Source: Sphingobium herbicidovorans
GTDB lineage: Bacteria > Pseudomonadota > Alphaproteobacteria > Sphingomonadales > Sphingomonadaceae
NCBI RefSeq assembly: GCF_002080435.1
Contig: NZ_CP020538.1
Span: 2,165,501-2,229,500, forward strand
Reading direction: 5' to 3'
Length of the DNA stretch: 64,000 nt
Within the stretch, counting starts at the first letter, position 1. Each line of letters opens with the position of its first letter. A model generated the notes under the pieces. That model was not told the origin of the DNA and ran no database searches. It worked only from the letters and a program-made list of their open reading frames with translations. Shown piece after piece: positions 47,087 through 56,000 of this stretch. Both the position numbers and the translations under genes were made by a program.

Positions 47087-47901
47087 ATGCGTTGGGTGAA
47101 CCGACATGCCCGCCGAGGCGACCGCATCTTCCTGGGTGCGTTGCCGATCCTGCTGCTGGTACTGCTTTACCTGTTCCTGGCGGTGCAGCGCCACGCTGCC
47201 AATCCCATGGACAAGATCCTGCCGCTGCCTGCCAGCATGGTGGATGCCATGGCGGCGCTCCTTTTCCAGGCAGACCAGCTTACCGGCCAGTTCGTCTTCT
47301 GGGCCGACACGCTGGCCAGCCTTCAGCGGCTTGGCATTGGGCTCGGCATCGCAACCCTGTCGGCGCTGGTCGTCGGCCTCCTGCTGGGCGTACTCCCCCC
47401 GGTACGCGCCACTTTCGGCCCCCTCGTAACGGTCGTCGCGGTCATCCCCCCATTGCCCTGCTACCCATATTATTCATTGCCCTGGGTCTGGGCGAGACCG
47501 CGAAGGTCGCCCTTATCGTCATCGGCGTCGCGCCGGTCATGATGCGTGACATCGCGGCCCATGTCGCAGCCCTGCCGCGCGAGCAGATCGTCAAGGCGCA
47601 GACACTGGGCGCAAGTTCCTGGCAGATCATGATCCGGGTCGCGCTGCCGCAGGCGATGCCCCGGCTGCTGCACACCATGCGCCTGGCGCTGGGGCCTGCC
47701 TGGGTCTTCCTGATCTCGGCCGAAGCCATCGCGTCCGACGTCGGCCTTGGCTACCGGATTTTCCTGGTCCGCCGCTATCTGTCGATGGACGTGATCATCC
47801 CTTACGTCGCCTGGATCGCGATCCTGGCCATCCTGATGGATGCTGTATTGACGCTCGCCAGCCGCCGGGCATTCCCTTGGGCGCATGGAGCGGGCCATTG
47901 A
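47087..47901 (+). pseudogene. ABC transporter permease, frameshifted in a C run
   Basis: A BPD_transp_1-type inner-membrane permease of about 271 residues, read in two frames. The N-terminal half (to about 47450) ends in VTVVAVIPP; the C-terminal half resumes in the next frame as ALLPILFIALGLGETAKVAL and contains the EAA-type loop (REQIVKAQTLGASSWQIMIRVALPQAMP). The break coincides with six Cs at 47446-47451; a seventh C would restore one continuous protein. It may be a base-calling error, a true knockout or a phase-variable switch. The stop overlaps the ATPase start (TTGA). The start may be ATG 47087 or GTG 47081. Confidence 0.8.
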
Positions 47902-48698
47902 GCGCGCTCCTCTCCCTCCGCAACATCTGGGTCGAATATGGCGACAAGATCGTACTCGAAAAGGTCGATCTGGACATAGAGGCAGGTTCCTTCGTGTCGA
48001 TCATCGGGCCGTCCGGTGCGGGGAAGAGCAGCCTGCTGCGCGTGGTGTTAGGCCAAGAGGTGCCCACCAGGGGGACCATCCTGCTGGACGGGCAGCCGCT
48101 GAAGCCGGAATGCGGTCCCGATCGCGGCGTCGTCTTCCAGCGCTACTCGGTGTTCCCGCACCTTTCCGCGCTCCGCAACACGATCTTCGGCCTTGAATGC
48201 GCCAAGGCCCCGCTGGCCGCGCGCCTGTTCGGCGGCGCGCGCCGGGCGGCCGCCGCGGAGGCGGAAGAGATGCTGCGATCAGTAGGGCTTGGCGACGCGC
48301 TGCACCTTTATCCCGCACAGATGTCGGGGGGGATGCAGCAGCGGCTGGCCATCGCACAGGCGCTCATCAAACGGCCACGCATCCTGCTGCTGGACGAGCC
48401 GTTCGGCGCGCTTGATCCGGGCATCCGGGCGGACATGCATGCGCTGATCACGCGGTTGTGGCGCGACTATGCGCTGACGATCATCATGGTCACCCACGAT
48501 ATCCGGGAAGCGTTCACATTGGGCACACGGGTACTGACGCTCGACAAGCGGCGTCACGATCCGCACGCCCCCCACCGGTTCGGCGCCACCGCAGTTTATG
48601 ATCTTCCGCTGCTTCGGCGCACTGAACCCGCGGCCAGCGAAGACGCCGCAGACGAGACCAGCCCGCAGGATGACAAGGAGGCAATTGGCAATGGCTAG
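47898..48698 (+). CDS. ABC transporter ATP-binding protein
   Basis: A 266-residue nitrate/taurine-class ATPase. Walker A is GPSGAGKSS near residue 37, the signature is MSGGMQQR near residue 137, Walker B is RILLLDEPFGAL and the switch histidine is in VTHDIREA. The C-terminal 45 residues are polar and extend past the usual end. The start is TTG at 47898, overlapping the permease stop, with GGAG seven bases upstream; this is preferred over an in-frame TTG at 47877. It would energise the permease encoded just upstream. Confidence 0.9.
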   Translation: MSALLSLRNIWVEYGDKIVLEKVDLDIEAGSFVSIIGPSGAGKSSLLRVVLGQEVPTRGTILLDGQPLKPECGPDRGVVFQRYSVFPHLSALRNTIFGLECAKAPLAARLFGGARRAAAAEAEEMLRSVGLGDALHLYPAQMSGGMQQRLAIAQALIKRPRILLLDEPFGALDPGIRADMHALITRLWRDYALTIIMVTHDIREAFTLGTRVLTLDKRRHDPHAPHRFGATAVYDLPLLRRTEPAASEDAADETSPQDDKEAIGNG

Positions 48699-49164
48699 CG
48701 AAGGCACAAGCCTGGCGAGGCTCAGCATGAGCCTGCCCAGCGATCTGTTCCGGCAGCTTGACGCCATGGTGGTCGAACGAGAGCTGCCCTCGCGCTCCCA
48801 ACTCATCGCCGAGTTGATCCGCCATGCGCTGGCCGAGCATGAGGCCCTGACCCGGCCGGACGAGATGCTCGCGGGCACCATCACCTTGGTTTACCGGAGC
48901 GACAGAGGCCGGGTCCGGCATCAGCTCGCCCAGACTCAGGCCGATTATCTCAAGGAGGTGATCTCGTCCCAGCATGTGTTCCTTGAGGGGGACCAGTCGC
49001 TTGAAGTGCTGCTGGTGCAAGGTCCTGCGACATTGCTGAAGGAATTATGCGATGCGCTGCGCAGGGTGCGCGGCGTCCAGCAGCTCCAACTTGTCACGAC
49101 CACCGCGCTGCTTCCGCCGCTGTATGAGCAGGAAGAAAGCGGCCGCAAGGAGAATGCCGCATGA
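48691..49164 (+). CDS. NikR-like ribbon-helix-helix regulator lacking nickel ligands
   Basis: A 157-residue protein with the two-domain build of NikR: an N-terminal ribbon-helix-helix (ARLSMSLPSDLFRQLDAMV, then SRSQLIAELIRHAL) and a C-terminal ACT-like domain (AGTITLVYRSDRGRV, then VISSQHVFLEGDQSLEVLLVQG). Aligned to E. coli NikR, His87 is kept (His95), but His76, His89 and Cys95 are replaced by Ala84, Phe97 and Ser103, so high-affinity nickel binding is unlikely. The gene lies inside the operon with AGGAGG before its ATG, overlapping the ATPase by eight bases and the next gene by four. It probably regulates the operon in response to another ligand. Confidence 0.82.
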   Translation: MASEGTSLARLSMSLPSDLFRQLDAMVVERELPSRSQLIAELIRHALAEHEALTRPDEMLAGTITLVYRSDRGRVRHQLAQTQADYLKEVISSQHVFLEGDQSLEVLLVQGPATLLKELCDALRRVRGVQQLQLVTTTALLPPLYEQEESGRKENAA

Positions 49165-49982
49165 CCGAAATTCTCGCCAGTCCATCGGACGCCCGCGATC
49201 ATGCCCGCGCCATGGCGGGCAGGGTGGTCGAAGCCATGCCGGTGTTGCCGCCGGTGGCGGATGATCTTCCCCCAGGCGTCGCCGCGTCCCACCTGCTGTG
49301 GGAAGAAACCGTCGCAGCCGGTGGCTACGCCACTAGGCGGCTGCCACGCGGCGCGCGCCTGCGGCTGATCGATCTGGCAGGCGATGCCTGCGCGTCGATC
49401 CTGCTTTTCAACGCGGACATGCCGACCGAACGGCTCAACGTGGCCGACACGGTGAAGGTGCAGTGGAACGCCTATCTGGGTGAGGGCAAGCTGCTCCTTT
49501 CAGACATGGGCCGGGTGCTCATGAGCATATTGGAAGATGGCGCTGGCACGCACGACACATTCTGCGGAACGTCTAACGCGGTGACCAACGCCGCCAAATA
49601 TGGCTCCGGCGCGAATAGCGGACCTTATCCGAACGGGCGCGACCGTTTCCTGCTTGGCGCGGCGAAGCACGGGCTCCAGCGGCGCGACGTTCACCCCTGC
49701 ATCAATCTGTTCAAGGGTGCGAAGATCGAAGCTGGCGGCGCGATAACGCCGCTGGTCGGACCGTTTCCTGCGGGCCGCAGCGTCCTGCTGCGGGCGGAGA
49801 TGGAGGTGATCATGGTCGTCGCAAACTGCCCGCACGTCCTCGATCCGAGGGATGCCTACACAGTTACTCCGCTGCGGGCGACAGCCTGGCGCGGGCCAGT
49901 GACGGGCGAGGATGATCCTATACGCAACGCGACGCCGGAGGGCCTCAGAGCCTTTCTGAATGTCGAAGATTATTATCGCTGA
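49161..49982 (+). CDS. DUF1989 protein, carboxyguanidine deiminase-type subunit (first)
   Basis: A 273-residue DUF1989 (urea-carboxylase-associated) protein. Together with its neighbour it matches the pair shown in other bacteria to form carboxyguanidine deiminase, which removes one nitrogen from carboxyguanidine to leave allophanate. Metal-ligand-type residues are in LIDLAGDACASIL, GTHDTFCGTSN near residue 135 and MVVANCPHVLDP near residue 220. The extra N-terminal 50 residues are variable. Its ATG overlaps the stop of the NikR-like gene. Which of the two is CgdA and which CgdB I cannot fix from sequence alone. Confidence 0.88.
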   Translation: MTEILASPSDARDHARAMAGRVVEAMPVLPPVADDLPPGVAASHLLWEETVAAGGYATRRLPRGARLRLIDLAGDACASILLFNADMPTERLNVADTVKVQWNAYLGEGKLLLSDMGRVLMSILEDGAGTHDTFCGTSNAVTNAAKYGSGANSGPYPNGRDRFLLGAAKHGLQRRDVHPCINLFKGAKIEAGGAITPLVGPFPAGRSVLLRAEMEVIMVVANCPHVLDPRDAYTVTPLRATAWRGPVTGEDDPIRNATPEGLRAFLNVEDYYR

Positions 49983-50003
49983 CAGGAAGGAACAGCTTCC
50001 CAC

Positions 50004-50639
50004 ATGAGCATCGATCCCCATTTGGCGGGCCTTTCGGGGCCGGTCGTCCACGATGTCATCGTGCCTGCGCGCGCGCCATGGCTGCACCATATCGCCGCCG
50101 GCCAGACGCTGCGTATCGTCGATCTGGAGGGCAATCAGGCGGTCGACTTTCTCCTCTACGCGGCGGCTGACGACGCCGAACGCTACAGCGCGCAGGACAC
50201 CGTGTCGGCGCAGGGCAACCTGTTCCTGCGCGAAGGGACGGTGCTGCGGTCGAACGAGGGGCGGCCGATGATGACCATAGCGGCGACCTCCGTAGAATAT
50301 CATGACACGATCGGCGGCGCATGCTCATGCGAGTCCAACACGCTGCGCTACGGACACCACACCAAGGCGGAACATGCGTGCGTCGAGAATTTTCTGGAGG
50401 CGAACCTGCGCGAGGGGCGCGGCAAGCGCGACATCGTCTCCAACATCAACTTTTTCATGAACGTGCCGGTCGAGGAGGACGGGTCCTTGGGGATCGTCGA
50501 TGGCATCTCCGCGCCCGGTCTTACGGTGGATCTGAAAGCGGAAATGGACGTCATCGTCGTCGTGTCAAACTGCCCGCAGATGAACAATCCCTGCAACGGC
50601 TTCAATCCCACCTCCGTCCGCATGATCGTGGCCGCATGA
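50004..50639 (+). CDS. DUF1989 protein, carboxyguanidine deiminase-type subunit (second)
   Basis: A 211-residue paralogue of the previous gene, shorter at the N-terminus. Shared landmarks are IVDLEGNQAVDFLLY near residue 35, YHDTIGGACSCESNTLRYG near residue 98, NINFFMNVPV and VVVSNCPQMNNPCNGFNPT near residue 190. The Asp/Cys/His pattern fits a metal site. GGAAGGA is before the ATG, and its stop overlaps the carboxylase start (ATGA). Presence of both subunits in one operon with the carboxylase is the main evidence for guanidine rather than urea as substrate. Confidence 0.88.
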   Translation: MSIDPHLAGLSGPVVHDVIVPARAPWLHHIAAGQTLRIVDLEGNQAVDFLLYAAADDAERYSAQDTVSAQGNLFLREGTVLRSNEGRPMMTIAATSVEYHDTIGGACSCESNTLRYGHHTKAEHACVENFLEANLREGRGKRDIVSNINFFMNVPVEEDGSLGIVDGISAPGLTVDLKAEMDVIVVVSNCPQMNNPCNGFNPTSVRMIVAA

Positions 50640-53600
50640 GCTTCGACACGGTCCTCATTGCCAACCGGGGCGCGATCGCCACTCGGATCATTCGCACGTT
50701 GAGGCGCATGGGCTTGCGCTCCGTAGCGGTATATTCCGAAGCGGATGAAGCATCGCTGCACGTCGCCCAGGCGGACGAGGCGGTCTGCATCGGCCCGGCG
50801 CGGGCTTCCGACAGCTATCTCAACATCGCCGCCATATTGGATGCTGCTCGCGCAACCGGCGCGGGGGCGATCCATCCCGGCTATGGCTTCCTCGCCGAAA
50901 ATGTGGAGTTTGCGGAAGCATGCGCGGCGGCCAGCATCGTCTTCATTGGCCCCACGTCGGATAATATCCGCACCTTTGGCCTCAAGCACAGCGCGCGTGC
51001 TCTCGCCGCCGCGCATGGCGTTCCGCTCGCGCCGGGCACCGGACTGCTGACCGGCGAAGAAGAAGCGGTTGCCGCTGCGCACGAAATCGGTTTCCCCGTG
51101 ATATTGAAGGCGACGGCCGGCGGCGGCGGCATCGGCATGCGCATTTGTGAGGACGAAGCCGACGTCCGCGAAGGTTTCGCCGCCGTTGCCCGCCAAGGCC
51201 AAAGCAATTTCGGCGATGCCGGCATCTTCCTTGAACGCTATATCCGCCGTGCCCGCCACATCGAAGTGCAGTTGTTCGGCGACGGGCAGGGCCGAATCAT
51301 GCCGCTGGGCGAGCGGGACTGTTCGCTTCAACGCCGCAACCAGAAGGTGGTTGAGGAAGCGCCCGCCCCCTTGCTGCCCGAAGTCGTGCGCCGCGATCTA
51401 ATCGCGGCTGCAACGCGCCTCGGTGAGGCCGCGAATTACCGATCGGCGGGAACGGTCGAGTTTCTCTATGACGCAGAGCGCGAGGAGTTCTTCTTCCTGG
51501 AGATGAACACGCGCCTTCAGGTCGAACATGGCGTCACCGAAGAGGTGATGGGGATCGACCTTGTCGAATGGATGATCCGTGGCGGCGCGGGCGATTTCGC
51601 CTTTCTCGATGCCGATCCGCCCGCTCCTCGGGGGCATTCGGTTCAGGTGCGGCTCTATGCCGAGGATCCGGCGCTCGACTATAGGCCGACTTCGGGCGCG
51701 CTGACAGCATTGGAGTTCCCCGCCGACATTCGTGCTGAAACATGGTGCATGGCGGGCAGCGAGGTCACCAGCTGGTACGATCCCATGCTCGCCAAGCTCA
51801 TCGTCCATGCCGCGACGCGCGCCGAGGCGATCGATAAGATGCAGTCCGCGCTCGAAGAGAGCCGGGTGGATGGTATCGAGACGAACCTGCGCTGGCTGCG
51901 CGACGTTGTCCGCGCGCCCGCCTTTGTCAGCGGGGAGGTTTCGACGGGCTTGTTGGCGGGGATCGCCTCCAAGGCCCGAAGCATCCGCGTGATCAGCGGC
52001 GGCACCGCCACCACAGTGCAAGACTGGCCCGGACGCCAGAAGCTCTGGGCCGTTGGCGTGCCTCCGTCGGGGCCCATGGACGATCAGTCTTTCCGCCTGG
52101 GCAACCGGCTGCTCGGCAACCCTGAAGGGACAGCGGGCCTGGAAGTCACCGTCACCGGCCCGACGATCCTCTTCACGGCGGAAGCGCGCATCTGCCTGAT
52201 GGGCGCCGATTTCGGAGCGACACTCGACGGTGAACCGGTTCCGCGCGGTGCAGCGATCACCGTACAGGCGGGTCAGACGCTGGCGCTTGGCCGCGCATCG
52301 GGTGGAGGGCTGCGCGGCTATATCCTGTTCGCCGGCGGTCTCGATATCGCGCCCTATCTCGGTAGCCGCAGCACGTTCGAGCTGGGCCGGTTCGGCGGCC
52401 ATGCCGCACGCCGGCTGCTGGCAGGAGATACGTTGCACCTTGCGAGCGAGGAAACGGACGCGCCGCTGCCTTCGGCCACGCTGCCCGATCTACCCACCGA
52501 ATGGACGGTGCGCGTCCTCTACGGCCCGCACGGCGCGCCGGACTTCTTCACGCAAGCCGACATAGCGTCGATCGCTGCTGCTGAATGGCAAGTCCATTAC
52601 AACAGCAACCGCACCGGCGTACGCTTGATCGGGCCCAAGCCTGAGTGGGCGCGGGCGGATGGAGGGGAGGCGGGTCTGCACCCGTCCAATATCCACGACA
52701 ATCCCTACGCGATCGGCGCCGTTGACTTTACCGGCGACATGCCAATCATCCTTGGCCCCGATGGTCCGTCGTTGGGCGGTTTCGTCTGCCCCTTCGTTGT
52801 CATCGCCGCTGACCGCTGGAAGATCGGACAGCTCGCGCCTGGCGACAAGCTCCGCTTTGTGCCGGTCAATATCGGCGACGCGGCCGCGGCGGACAGGTTG
52901 CAGCGGCGGCTGATAGCCTTGGGCGCGGCGGAAGATTCGGGTCCAGCCCGGCCGATCGACATGCTCTCGCCGATCCTTGCGGACATCCCGGAAGGGCCGG
53001 GGCGGCCACACACCGTCTATCGACAGCAGGGCGACCGGAATATCCTGGTCGAATATGGTCCCATTGTCCTCGACATCGAGTTGCGGATCCGGGTCCATGC
53101 GCTGATGACCGAACTGGAGCGGCTCGCGCTACCCGGCGTGGTGGATGTGGTGCCGGGCATAAGGTCGCTTCAGCTTCATTTCGATGGCGAAAGGCTGGAT
53201 CAACGCGCCGCTCTGGCCGCCCTCATTGCCGCCGAAGAGCGGCTGGGCGATCTGGAGGATTTCACCATACCCTCCCGTATCGTGCATTTGCCGCTGAGCT
53301 GGCGCGATCCGGCCACGATCGAGACGATCGAGAAATATATGAGCGGGGTGCGCGCCGACGCTCCGTGGTGCCCGGACAATGTCGAGTTCATCCGCCGGGT
53401 GAACGGCCTGCCCGACGTGGCGGCCGTGGAAAATCTCATATTCGAGGCGAACTACCTCGTCATGGGGCTGGGCGACGTCTATCTCGGCGCGCCGGTGGCC
53501 ACCCCGGTCGATCCCCGGCACCGGCTTGTCACCACCAAATATAATCCCGCACGGACTTGGACTCCGCCCAACGTAGTGGGCATCGGCGGTGCCTATATGT

Positions 53601-54232
53601 GCATCTACGGCATGGAGGGGCCAGGCGGCTATCAGCTGTTCGGCCGGACCATTCAGGTGTGGAACACGCATCGCCAGACGGATGCGTTCGTGGAGGGCAA
53701 GCCCTGGCTGCTGCGCTTCTTCGACCAGATTCGCTTCTATCCGGTCAGCGCGGAAGAGCTGGTGGAATGGCGTCGCGACTTTCCCAGCGGGCGGCGCTCG
53801 ATCAGGATCGAGCAATCGGAGTTCCGGCTGGCCGACTATCGCGCCTTCCTGGCGGAAAATGCCTCGTCCATCGCGGAATTCGAGGCGCGTCGGCAGGCGG
53901 CTTTCGATGAGGAACGCGCCGAATGGCAGCGGAGCGGCGAGTTCGACCGCATCACGGACCTCGCCGAAGCCGACGCGCCCGGATCGCGAACGATCGAGAT
54001 CCCGGATGGGGCCGCGCTGGTCGAGACCCCTTTTGGCGGGAGCATCTGGAAATTGCTGGTCGCTGTCGGCGACGAAGTGAAGGCTGGCGACACGATCGCC
54101 ATCATTGAGGCAATGAAAATGGAATGTGCAGTGCAAAGCCCAGGCGCGGGGATTGTCGAGGCGCTCTATGTGCAGGAACGGCAGTCGTTACAGCCCGGCG
54201 CGCCGATGCTGGCGCTGAGGGCGCAGGCATGA
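50636..54232 (+). CDS. Biotin-dependent guanidine/urea carboxylase
   Basis: A 1198-residue multidomain ATP-dependent carboxylase. In order: biotin carboxylase (about 1-445; ANRGAIATRI, LKATAGGGGIGMR, FLEMNTRLQVEHGVTE), a KipA-like domain (about 455-780; QDWPGRQKLWAVGVPPSGPMDD), a KipI-like domain (about 785-980; VDVVPGIRSLQLHFD), a carboxyltransferase region (GIGGAYMCIYGMEGPGGYQLFGRT) and a biotin carrier (EAMKME, Lys about 1160). This is the urea carboxylase architecture. Databases will call it urea carboxylase; the adjacent DUF1989 pair indicates guanidine as the preferred substrate. Start and stop both overlap neighbours by four bases. Confidence 0.92.
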   Translation: MSFDTVLIANRGAIATRIIRTLRRMGLRSVAVYSEADEASLHVAQADEAVCIGPARASDSYLNIAAILDAARATGAGAIHPGYGFLAENVEFAEACAAASIVFIGPTSDNIRTFGLKHSARALAAAHGVPLAPGTGLLTGEEEAVAAAHEIGFPVILKATAGGGGIGMRICEDEADVREGFAAVARQGQSNFGDAGIFLERYIRRARHIEVQLFGDGQGRIMPLGERDCSLQRRNQKVVEEAPAPLLPEVVRRDLIAAATRLGEAANYRSAGTVEFLYDAEREEFFFLEMNTRLQVEHGVTEEVMGIDLVEWMIRGGAGDFAFLDADPPAPRGHSVQVRLYAEDPALDYRPTSGALTALEFPADIRAETWCMAGSEVTSWYDPMLAKLIVHAATRAEAIDKMQSALEESRVDGIETNLRWLRDVVRAPAFVSGEVSTGLLAGIASKARSIRVISGGTATTVQDWPGRQKLWAVGVPPSGPMDDQSFRLGNRLLGNPEGTAGLEVTVTGPTILFTAEARICLMGADFGATLDGEPVPRGAAITVQAGQTLALGRASGGGLRGYILFAGGLDIAPYLGSRSTFELGRFGGHAARRLLAGDTLHLASEETDAPLPSATLPDLPTEWTVRVLYGPHGAPDFFTQADIASIAAAEWQVHYNSNRTGVRLIGPKPEWARADGGEAGLHPSNIHDNPYAIGAVDFTGDMPIILGPDGPSLGGFVCPFVVIAADRWKIGQLAPGDKLRFVPVNIGDAAAADRLQRRLIALGAAEDSGPARPIDMLSPILADIPEGPGRPHTVYRQQGDRNILVEYGPIVLDIELRIRVHALMTELERLALPGVVDVVPGIRSLQLHFDGERLDQRAALAALIAAEERLGDLEDFTIPSRIVHLPLSWRDPATIETIEKYMSGVRADAPWCPDNVEFIRRVNGLPDVAAVENLIFEANYLVMGLGDVYLGAPVATPVDPRHRLVTTKYNPARTWTPPNVVGIGGAYMCIYGMEGPGGYQLFGRTIQVWNTHRQTDAFVEGKPWLLRFFDQIRFYPVSAEELVEWRRDFPSGRRSIRIEQSEFRLADYRAFLAENASSIAEFEARRQAAFDEERAEWQRSGEFDRITDLAEADAPGSRTIEIPDGAALVETPFGGSIWKLLVAVGDEVKAGDTIAIIEAMKMECAVQSPGAGIVEALYVQERQSLQPGAPMLALRAQA

Positions 54233-55998
54233 CCGCGCTCGACCGCCGCAGCGCGATCGCCATCGCGCAGGAGGTCAGGGGTGGGCGGACCAGCGCCCTT
54301 GCCGTGATGGAGGAAACGCTTGGGCGTCTCGCCGCCTATGACGCCGTCCAGCCGCAAATATGGATCAGCAGGCCCAGCGCGGAAAGTCTGATCGCCGCCG
54401 CCAAAGCCGTCGACGCTCGGCTGGCTGCGGGCGAAGACCTGCCGCTCGCTGGAGTGCCCTTCGCGGTCAAGGACAATATCGATGTGGCCGGGGCGGAGAC
54501 CACTGCTGCCTGTCCCGCTTTCGCCTACAGCCCTGGCGCATCCGCAACCGTGGTCGACCGCCTTGCCGCAGCCGGAGCGATCTGTATCGGGAAGACCAAT
54601 CTCGATCAGTTCGCGACCGGACTCAACGGGACGCGCAGCCCCTATGGTAGTCCCCGCAACGCCTACAACCTTGCCTACGTCAGTGGGGGGTCGAGTTCGG
54701 GCTCCTCGGTAGCGGTAGCGGCTGGGCTGGTCGCGTTCGCACTAGGCACCGACACGGCCGGGTCGGGCCGGGTGCCAGCTGCATTTCAGCATTTGATAGG
54801 CTTCAAGCCGACAAAGGGGCGGTGGAGCAATGCGGGACTGGTGCCGGCCTGCCGCACACTCGACTGCATTACCGTCTTCGCCAATGACAGCGGCGACGCG
54901 CGCCTGCTGGACAGGATCATCGCCGGCTTCGATCCGGCGGATGCCTATTCAAAGCCATTGGCCGACCGGCTGCTCTCCTGCAAGCGGATCGGCGTGCCGA
55001 GGCGCGACCAGCGGGTCTGGTTCGGCGACGCGGAGTCGGAATATCTGTATGATCGTGCGCTGGAGCGGCTTGGCGGGCTGGCCGAACTGGTTGAGATCGA
55101 CATCGCGCCGCTGCTGGAAGCAGCACAGCTGCTCTATGGCGGGCCATGGGTCGCGGAACGCACAGCCGCTTTGTCCGGCCTCCTGGCCGACGATCCGGGC
55201 GCCATCGATCCGACCGTGCGGGAGGTGGTGGAACCTGGCCTTACGATCAGCGCGGTGGATCTGTTCAAAGGCATCTATCGCCTGGCAGAACTGAAGCGGC
55301 ATGCCGATAAGCAATGGGCGGAGGTCGACCTGCTGGCGTTCCCGACGACGGGCACGACCTTCCGCGTCGGCGAATTGCTCGCCGCGCCGGTTGCTCTCAA
55401 CAGCGCCCTCGGCTTCTACACCAATTTCGTGAACCTGCTCGACATGGCGGCTGTCGCCGTTCCTGCGGGCAGTCGCGCCAATGGCACGGGCTTTGGCATC
55501 ACCCTGATCGGGCCGGCCGACACGGACCGCGCCCTGCTCGATGTAGCGGACGCCTATTTCGCCGTCGCCGATCTTCCTTCCCCACCGCCACTAGATCTGG
55601 AGGGCAAAATGCAGACTGTGAAACTCGCCGTTGTGGGCGCGCACCTGAAGGACATGCCGCTGCATTGGCAGCTTACGTCGCGCGACGCGCAGTTCGTCGG
55701 TGCTTTCGAAACCGCGCCCAACTACCGGCTTTACGCGATGGCCGACAGCGTACCGCCCAAGCCGGCGCTGGTGTATAGCGACGAAGGCGGTCCGATCGCG
55801 CTGGAAGTCTATGAGCTGGGCGTTGCCGAGTTCGGCAGCTTCGTCGCGGAAGTGCCCGCGCCGCTCGCCATCGGCACGGTGACGCTGGCGGACGGCAGCA
55901 GCGTCAAGGGCTTCGTGGCCGAGCCGCGCGCGATAACGGGGGCGGAAGACATCACCGCCCTTGGCGGCTGGCGCGCCTATATCAACCGGGAAGGATGA
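54229..55998 (+). CDS. atzF: Allophanate hydrolase
   Basis: A 589-residue amidase-signature enzyme that splits allophanate into two ammonia and two CO2. The catalytic triad is Lys in FAVKDNID near residue 80, Ser in SGGSSSGSS near residue 155 and the nucleophile Ser in GTDTAGSGRVPAA near residue 180. After the amidase domain (to about 450) comes the allophanate-hydrolase C-terminal domain, which hydrolyses N-carboxycarbamate (VVGAHLKDMPLHWQL and so on). The start overlaps the carboxylase stop (ATGA). It is the last catabolic enzyme of the pathway. Confidence 0.94.
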   Translation: MTALDRRSAIAIAQEVRGGRTSALAVMEETLGRLAAYDAVQPQIWISRPSAESLIAAAKAVDARLAAGEDLPLAGVPFAVKDNIDVAGAETTAACPAFAYSPGASATVVDRLAAAGAICIGKTNLDQFATGLNGTRSPYGSPRNAYNLAYVSGGSSSGSSVAVAAGLVAFALGTDTAGSGRVPAAFQHLIGFKPTKGRWSNAGLVPACRTLDCITVFANDSGDARLLDRIIAGFDPADAYSKPLADRLLSCKRIGVPRRDQRVWFGDAESEYLYDRALERLGGLAELVEIDIAPLLEAAQLLYGGPWVAERTAALSGLLADDPGAIDPTVREVVEPGLTISAVDLFKGIYRLAELKRHADKQWAEVDLLAFPTTGTTFRVGELLAAPVALNSALGFYTNFVNLLDMAAVAVPAGSRANGTGFGITLIGPADTDRALLDVADAYFAVADLPSPPPLDLEGKMQTVKLAVVGAHLKDMPLHWQLTSRDAQFVGAFETAPNYRLYAMADSVPPKPALVYSDEGGPIALEVYELGVAEFGSFVAEVPAPLAIGTVTLADGSSVKGFVAEPRAITGAEDITALGGWRAYINREG

Positions 55999-56000
55999 TC

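Noticed and set aside
53129..54136. Minus-strand frame of 335 codons inside the carboxylase gene
   Set aside because: It lies wholly within the carboxyltransferase coding region and its product has no motifs; a shadow frame.
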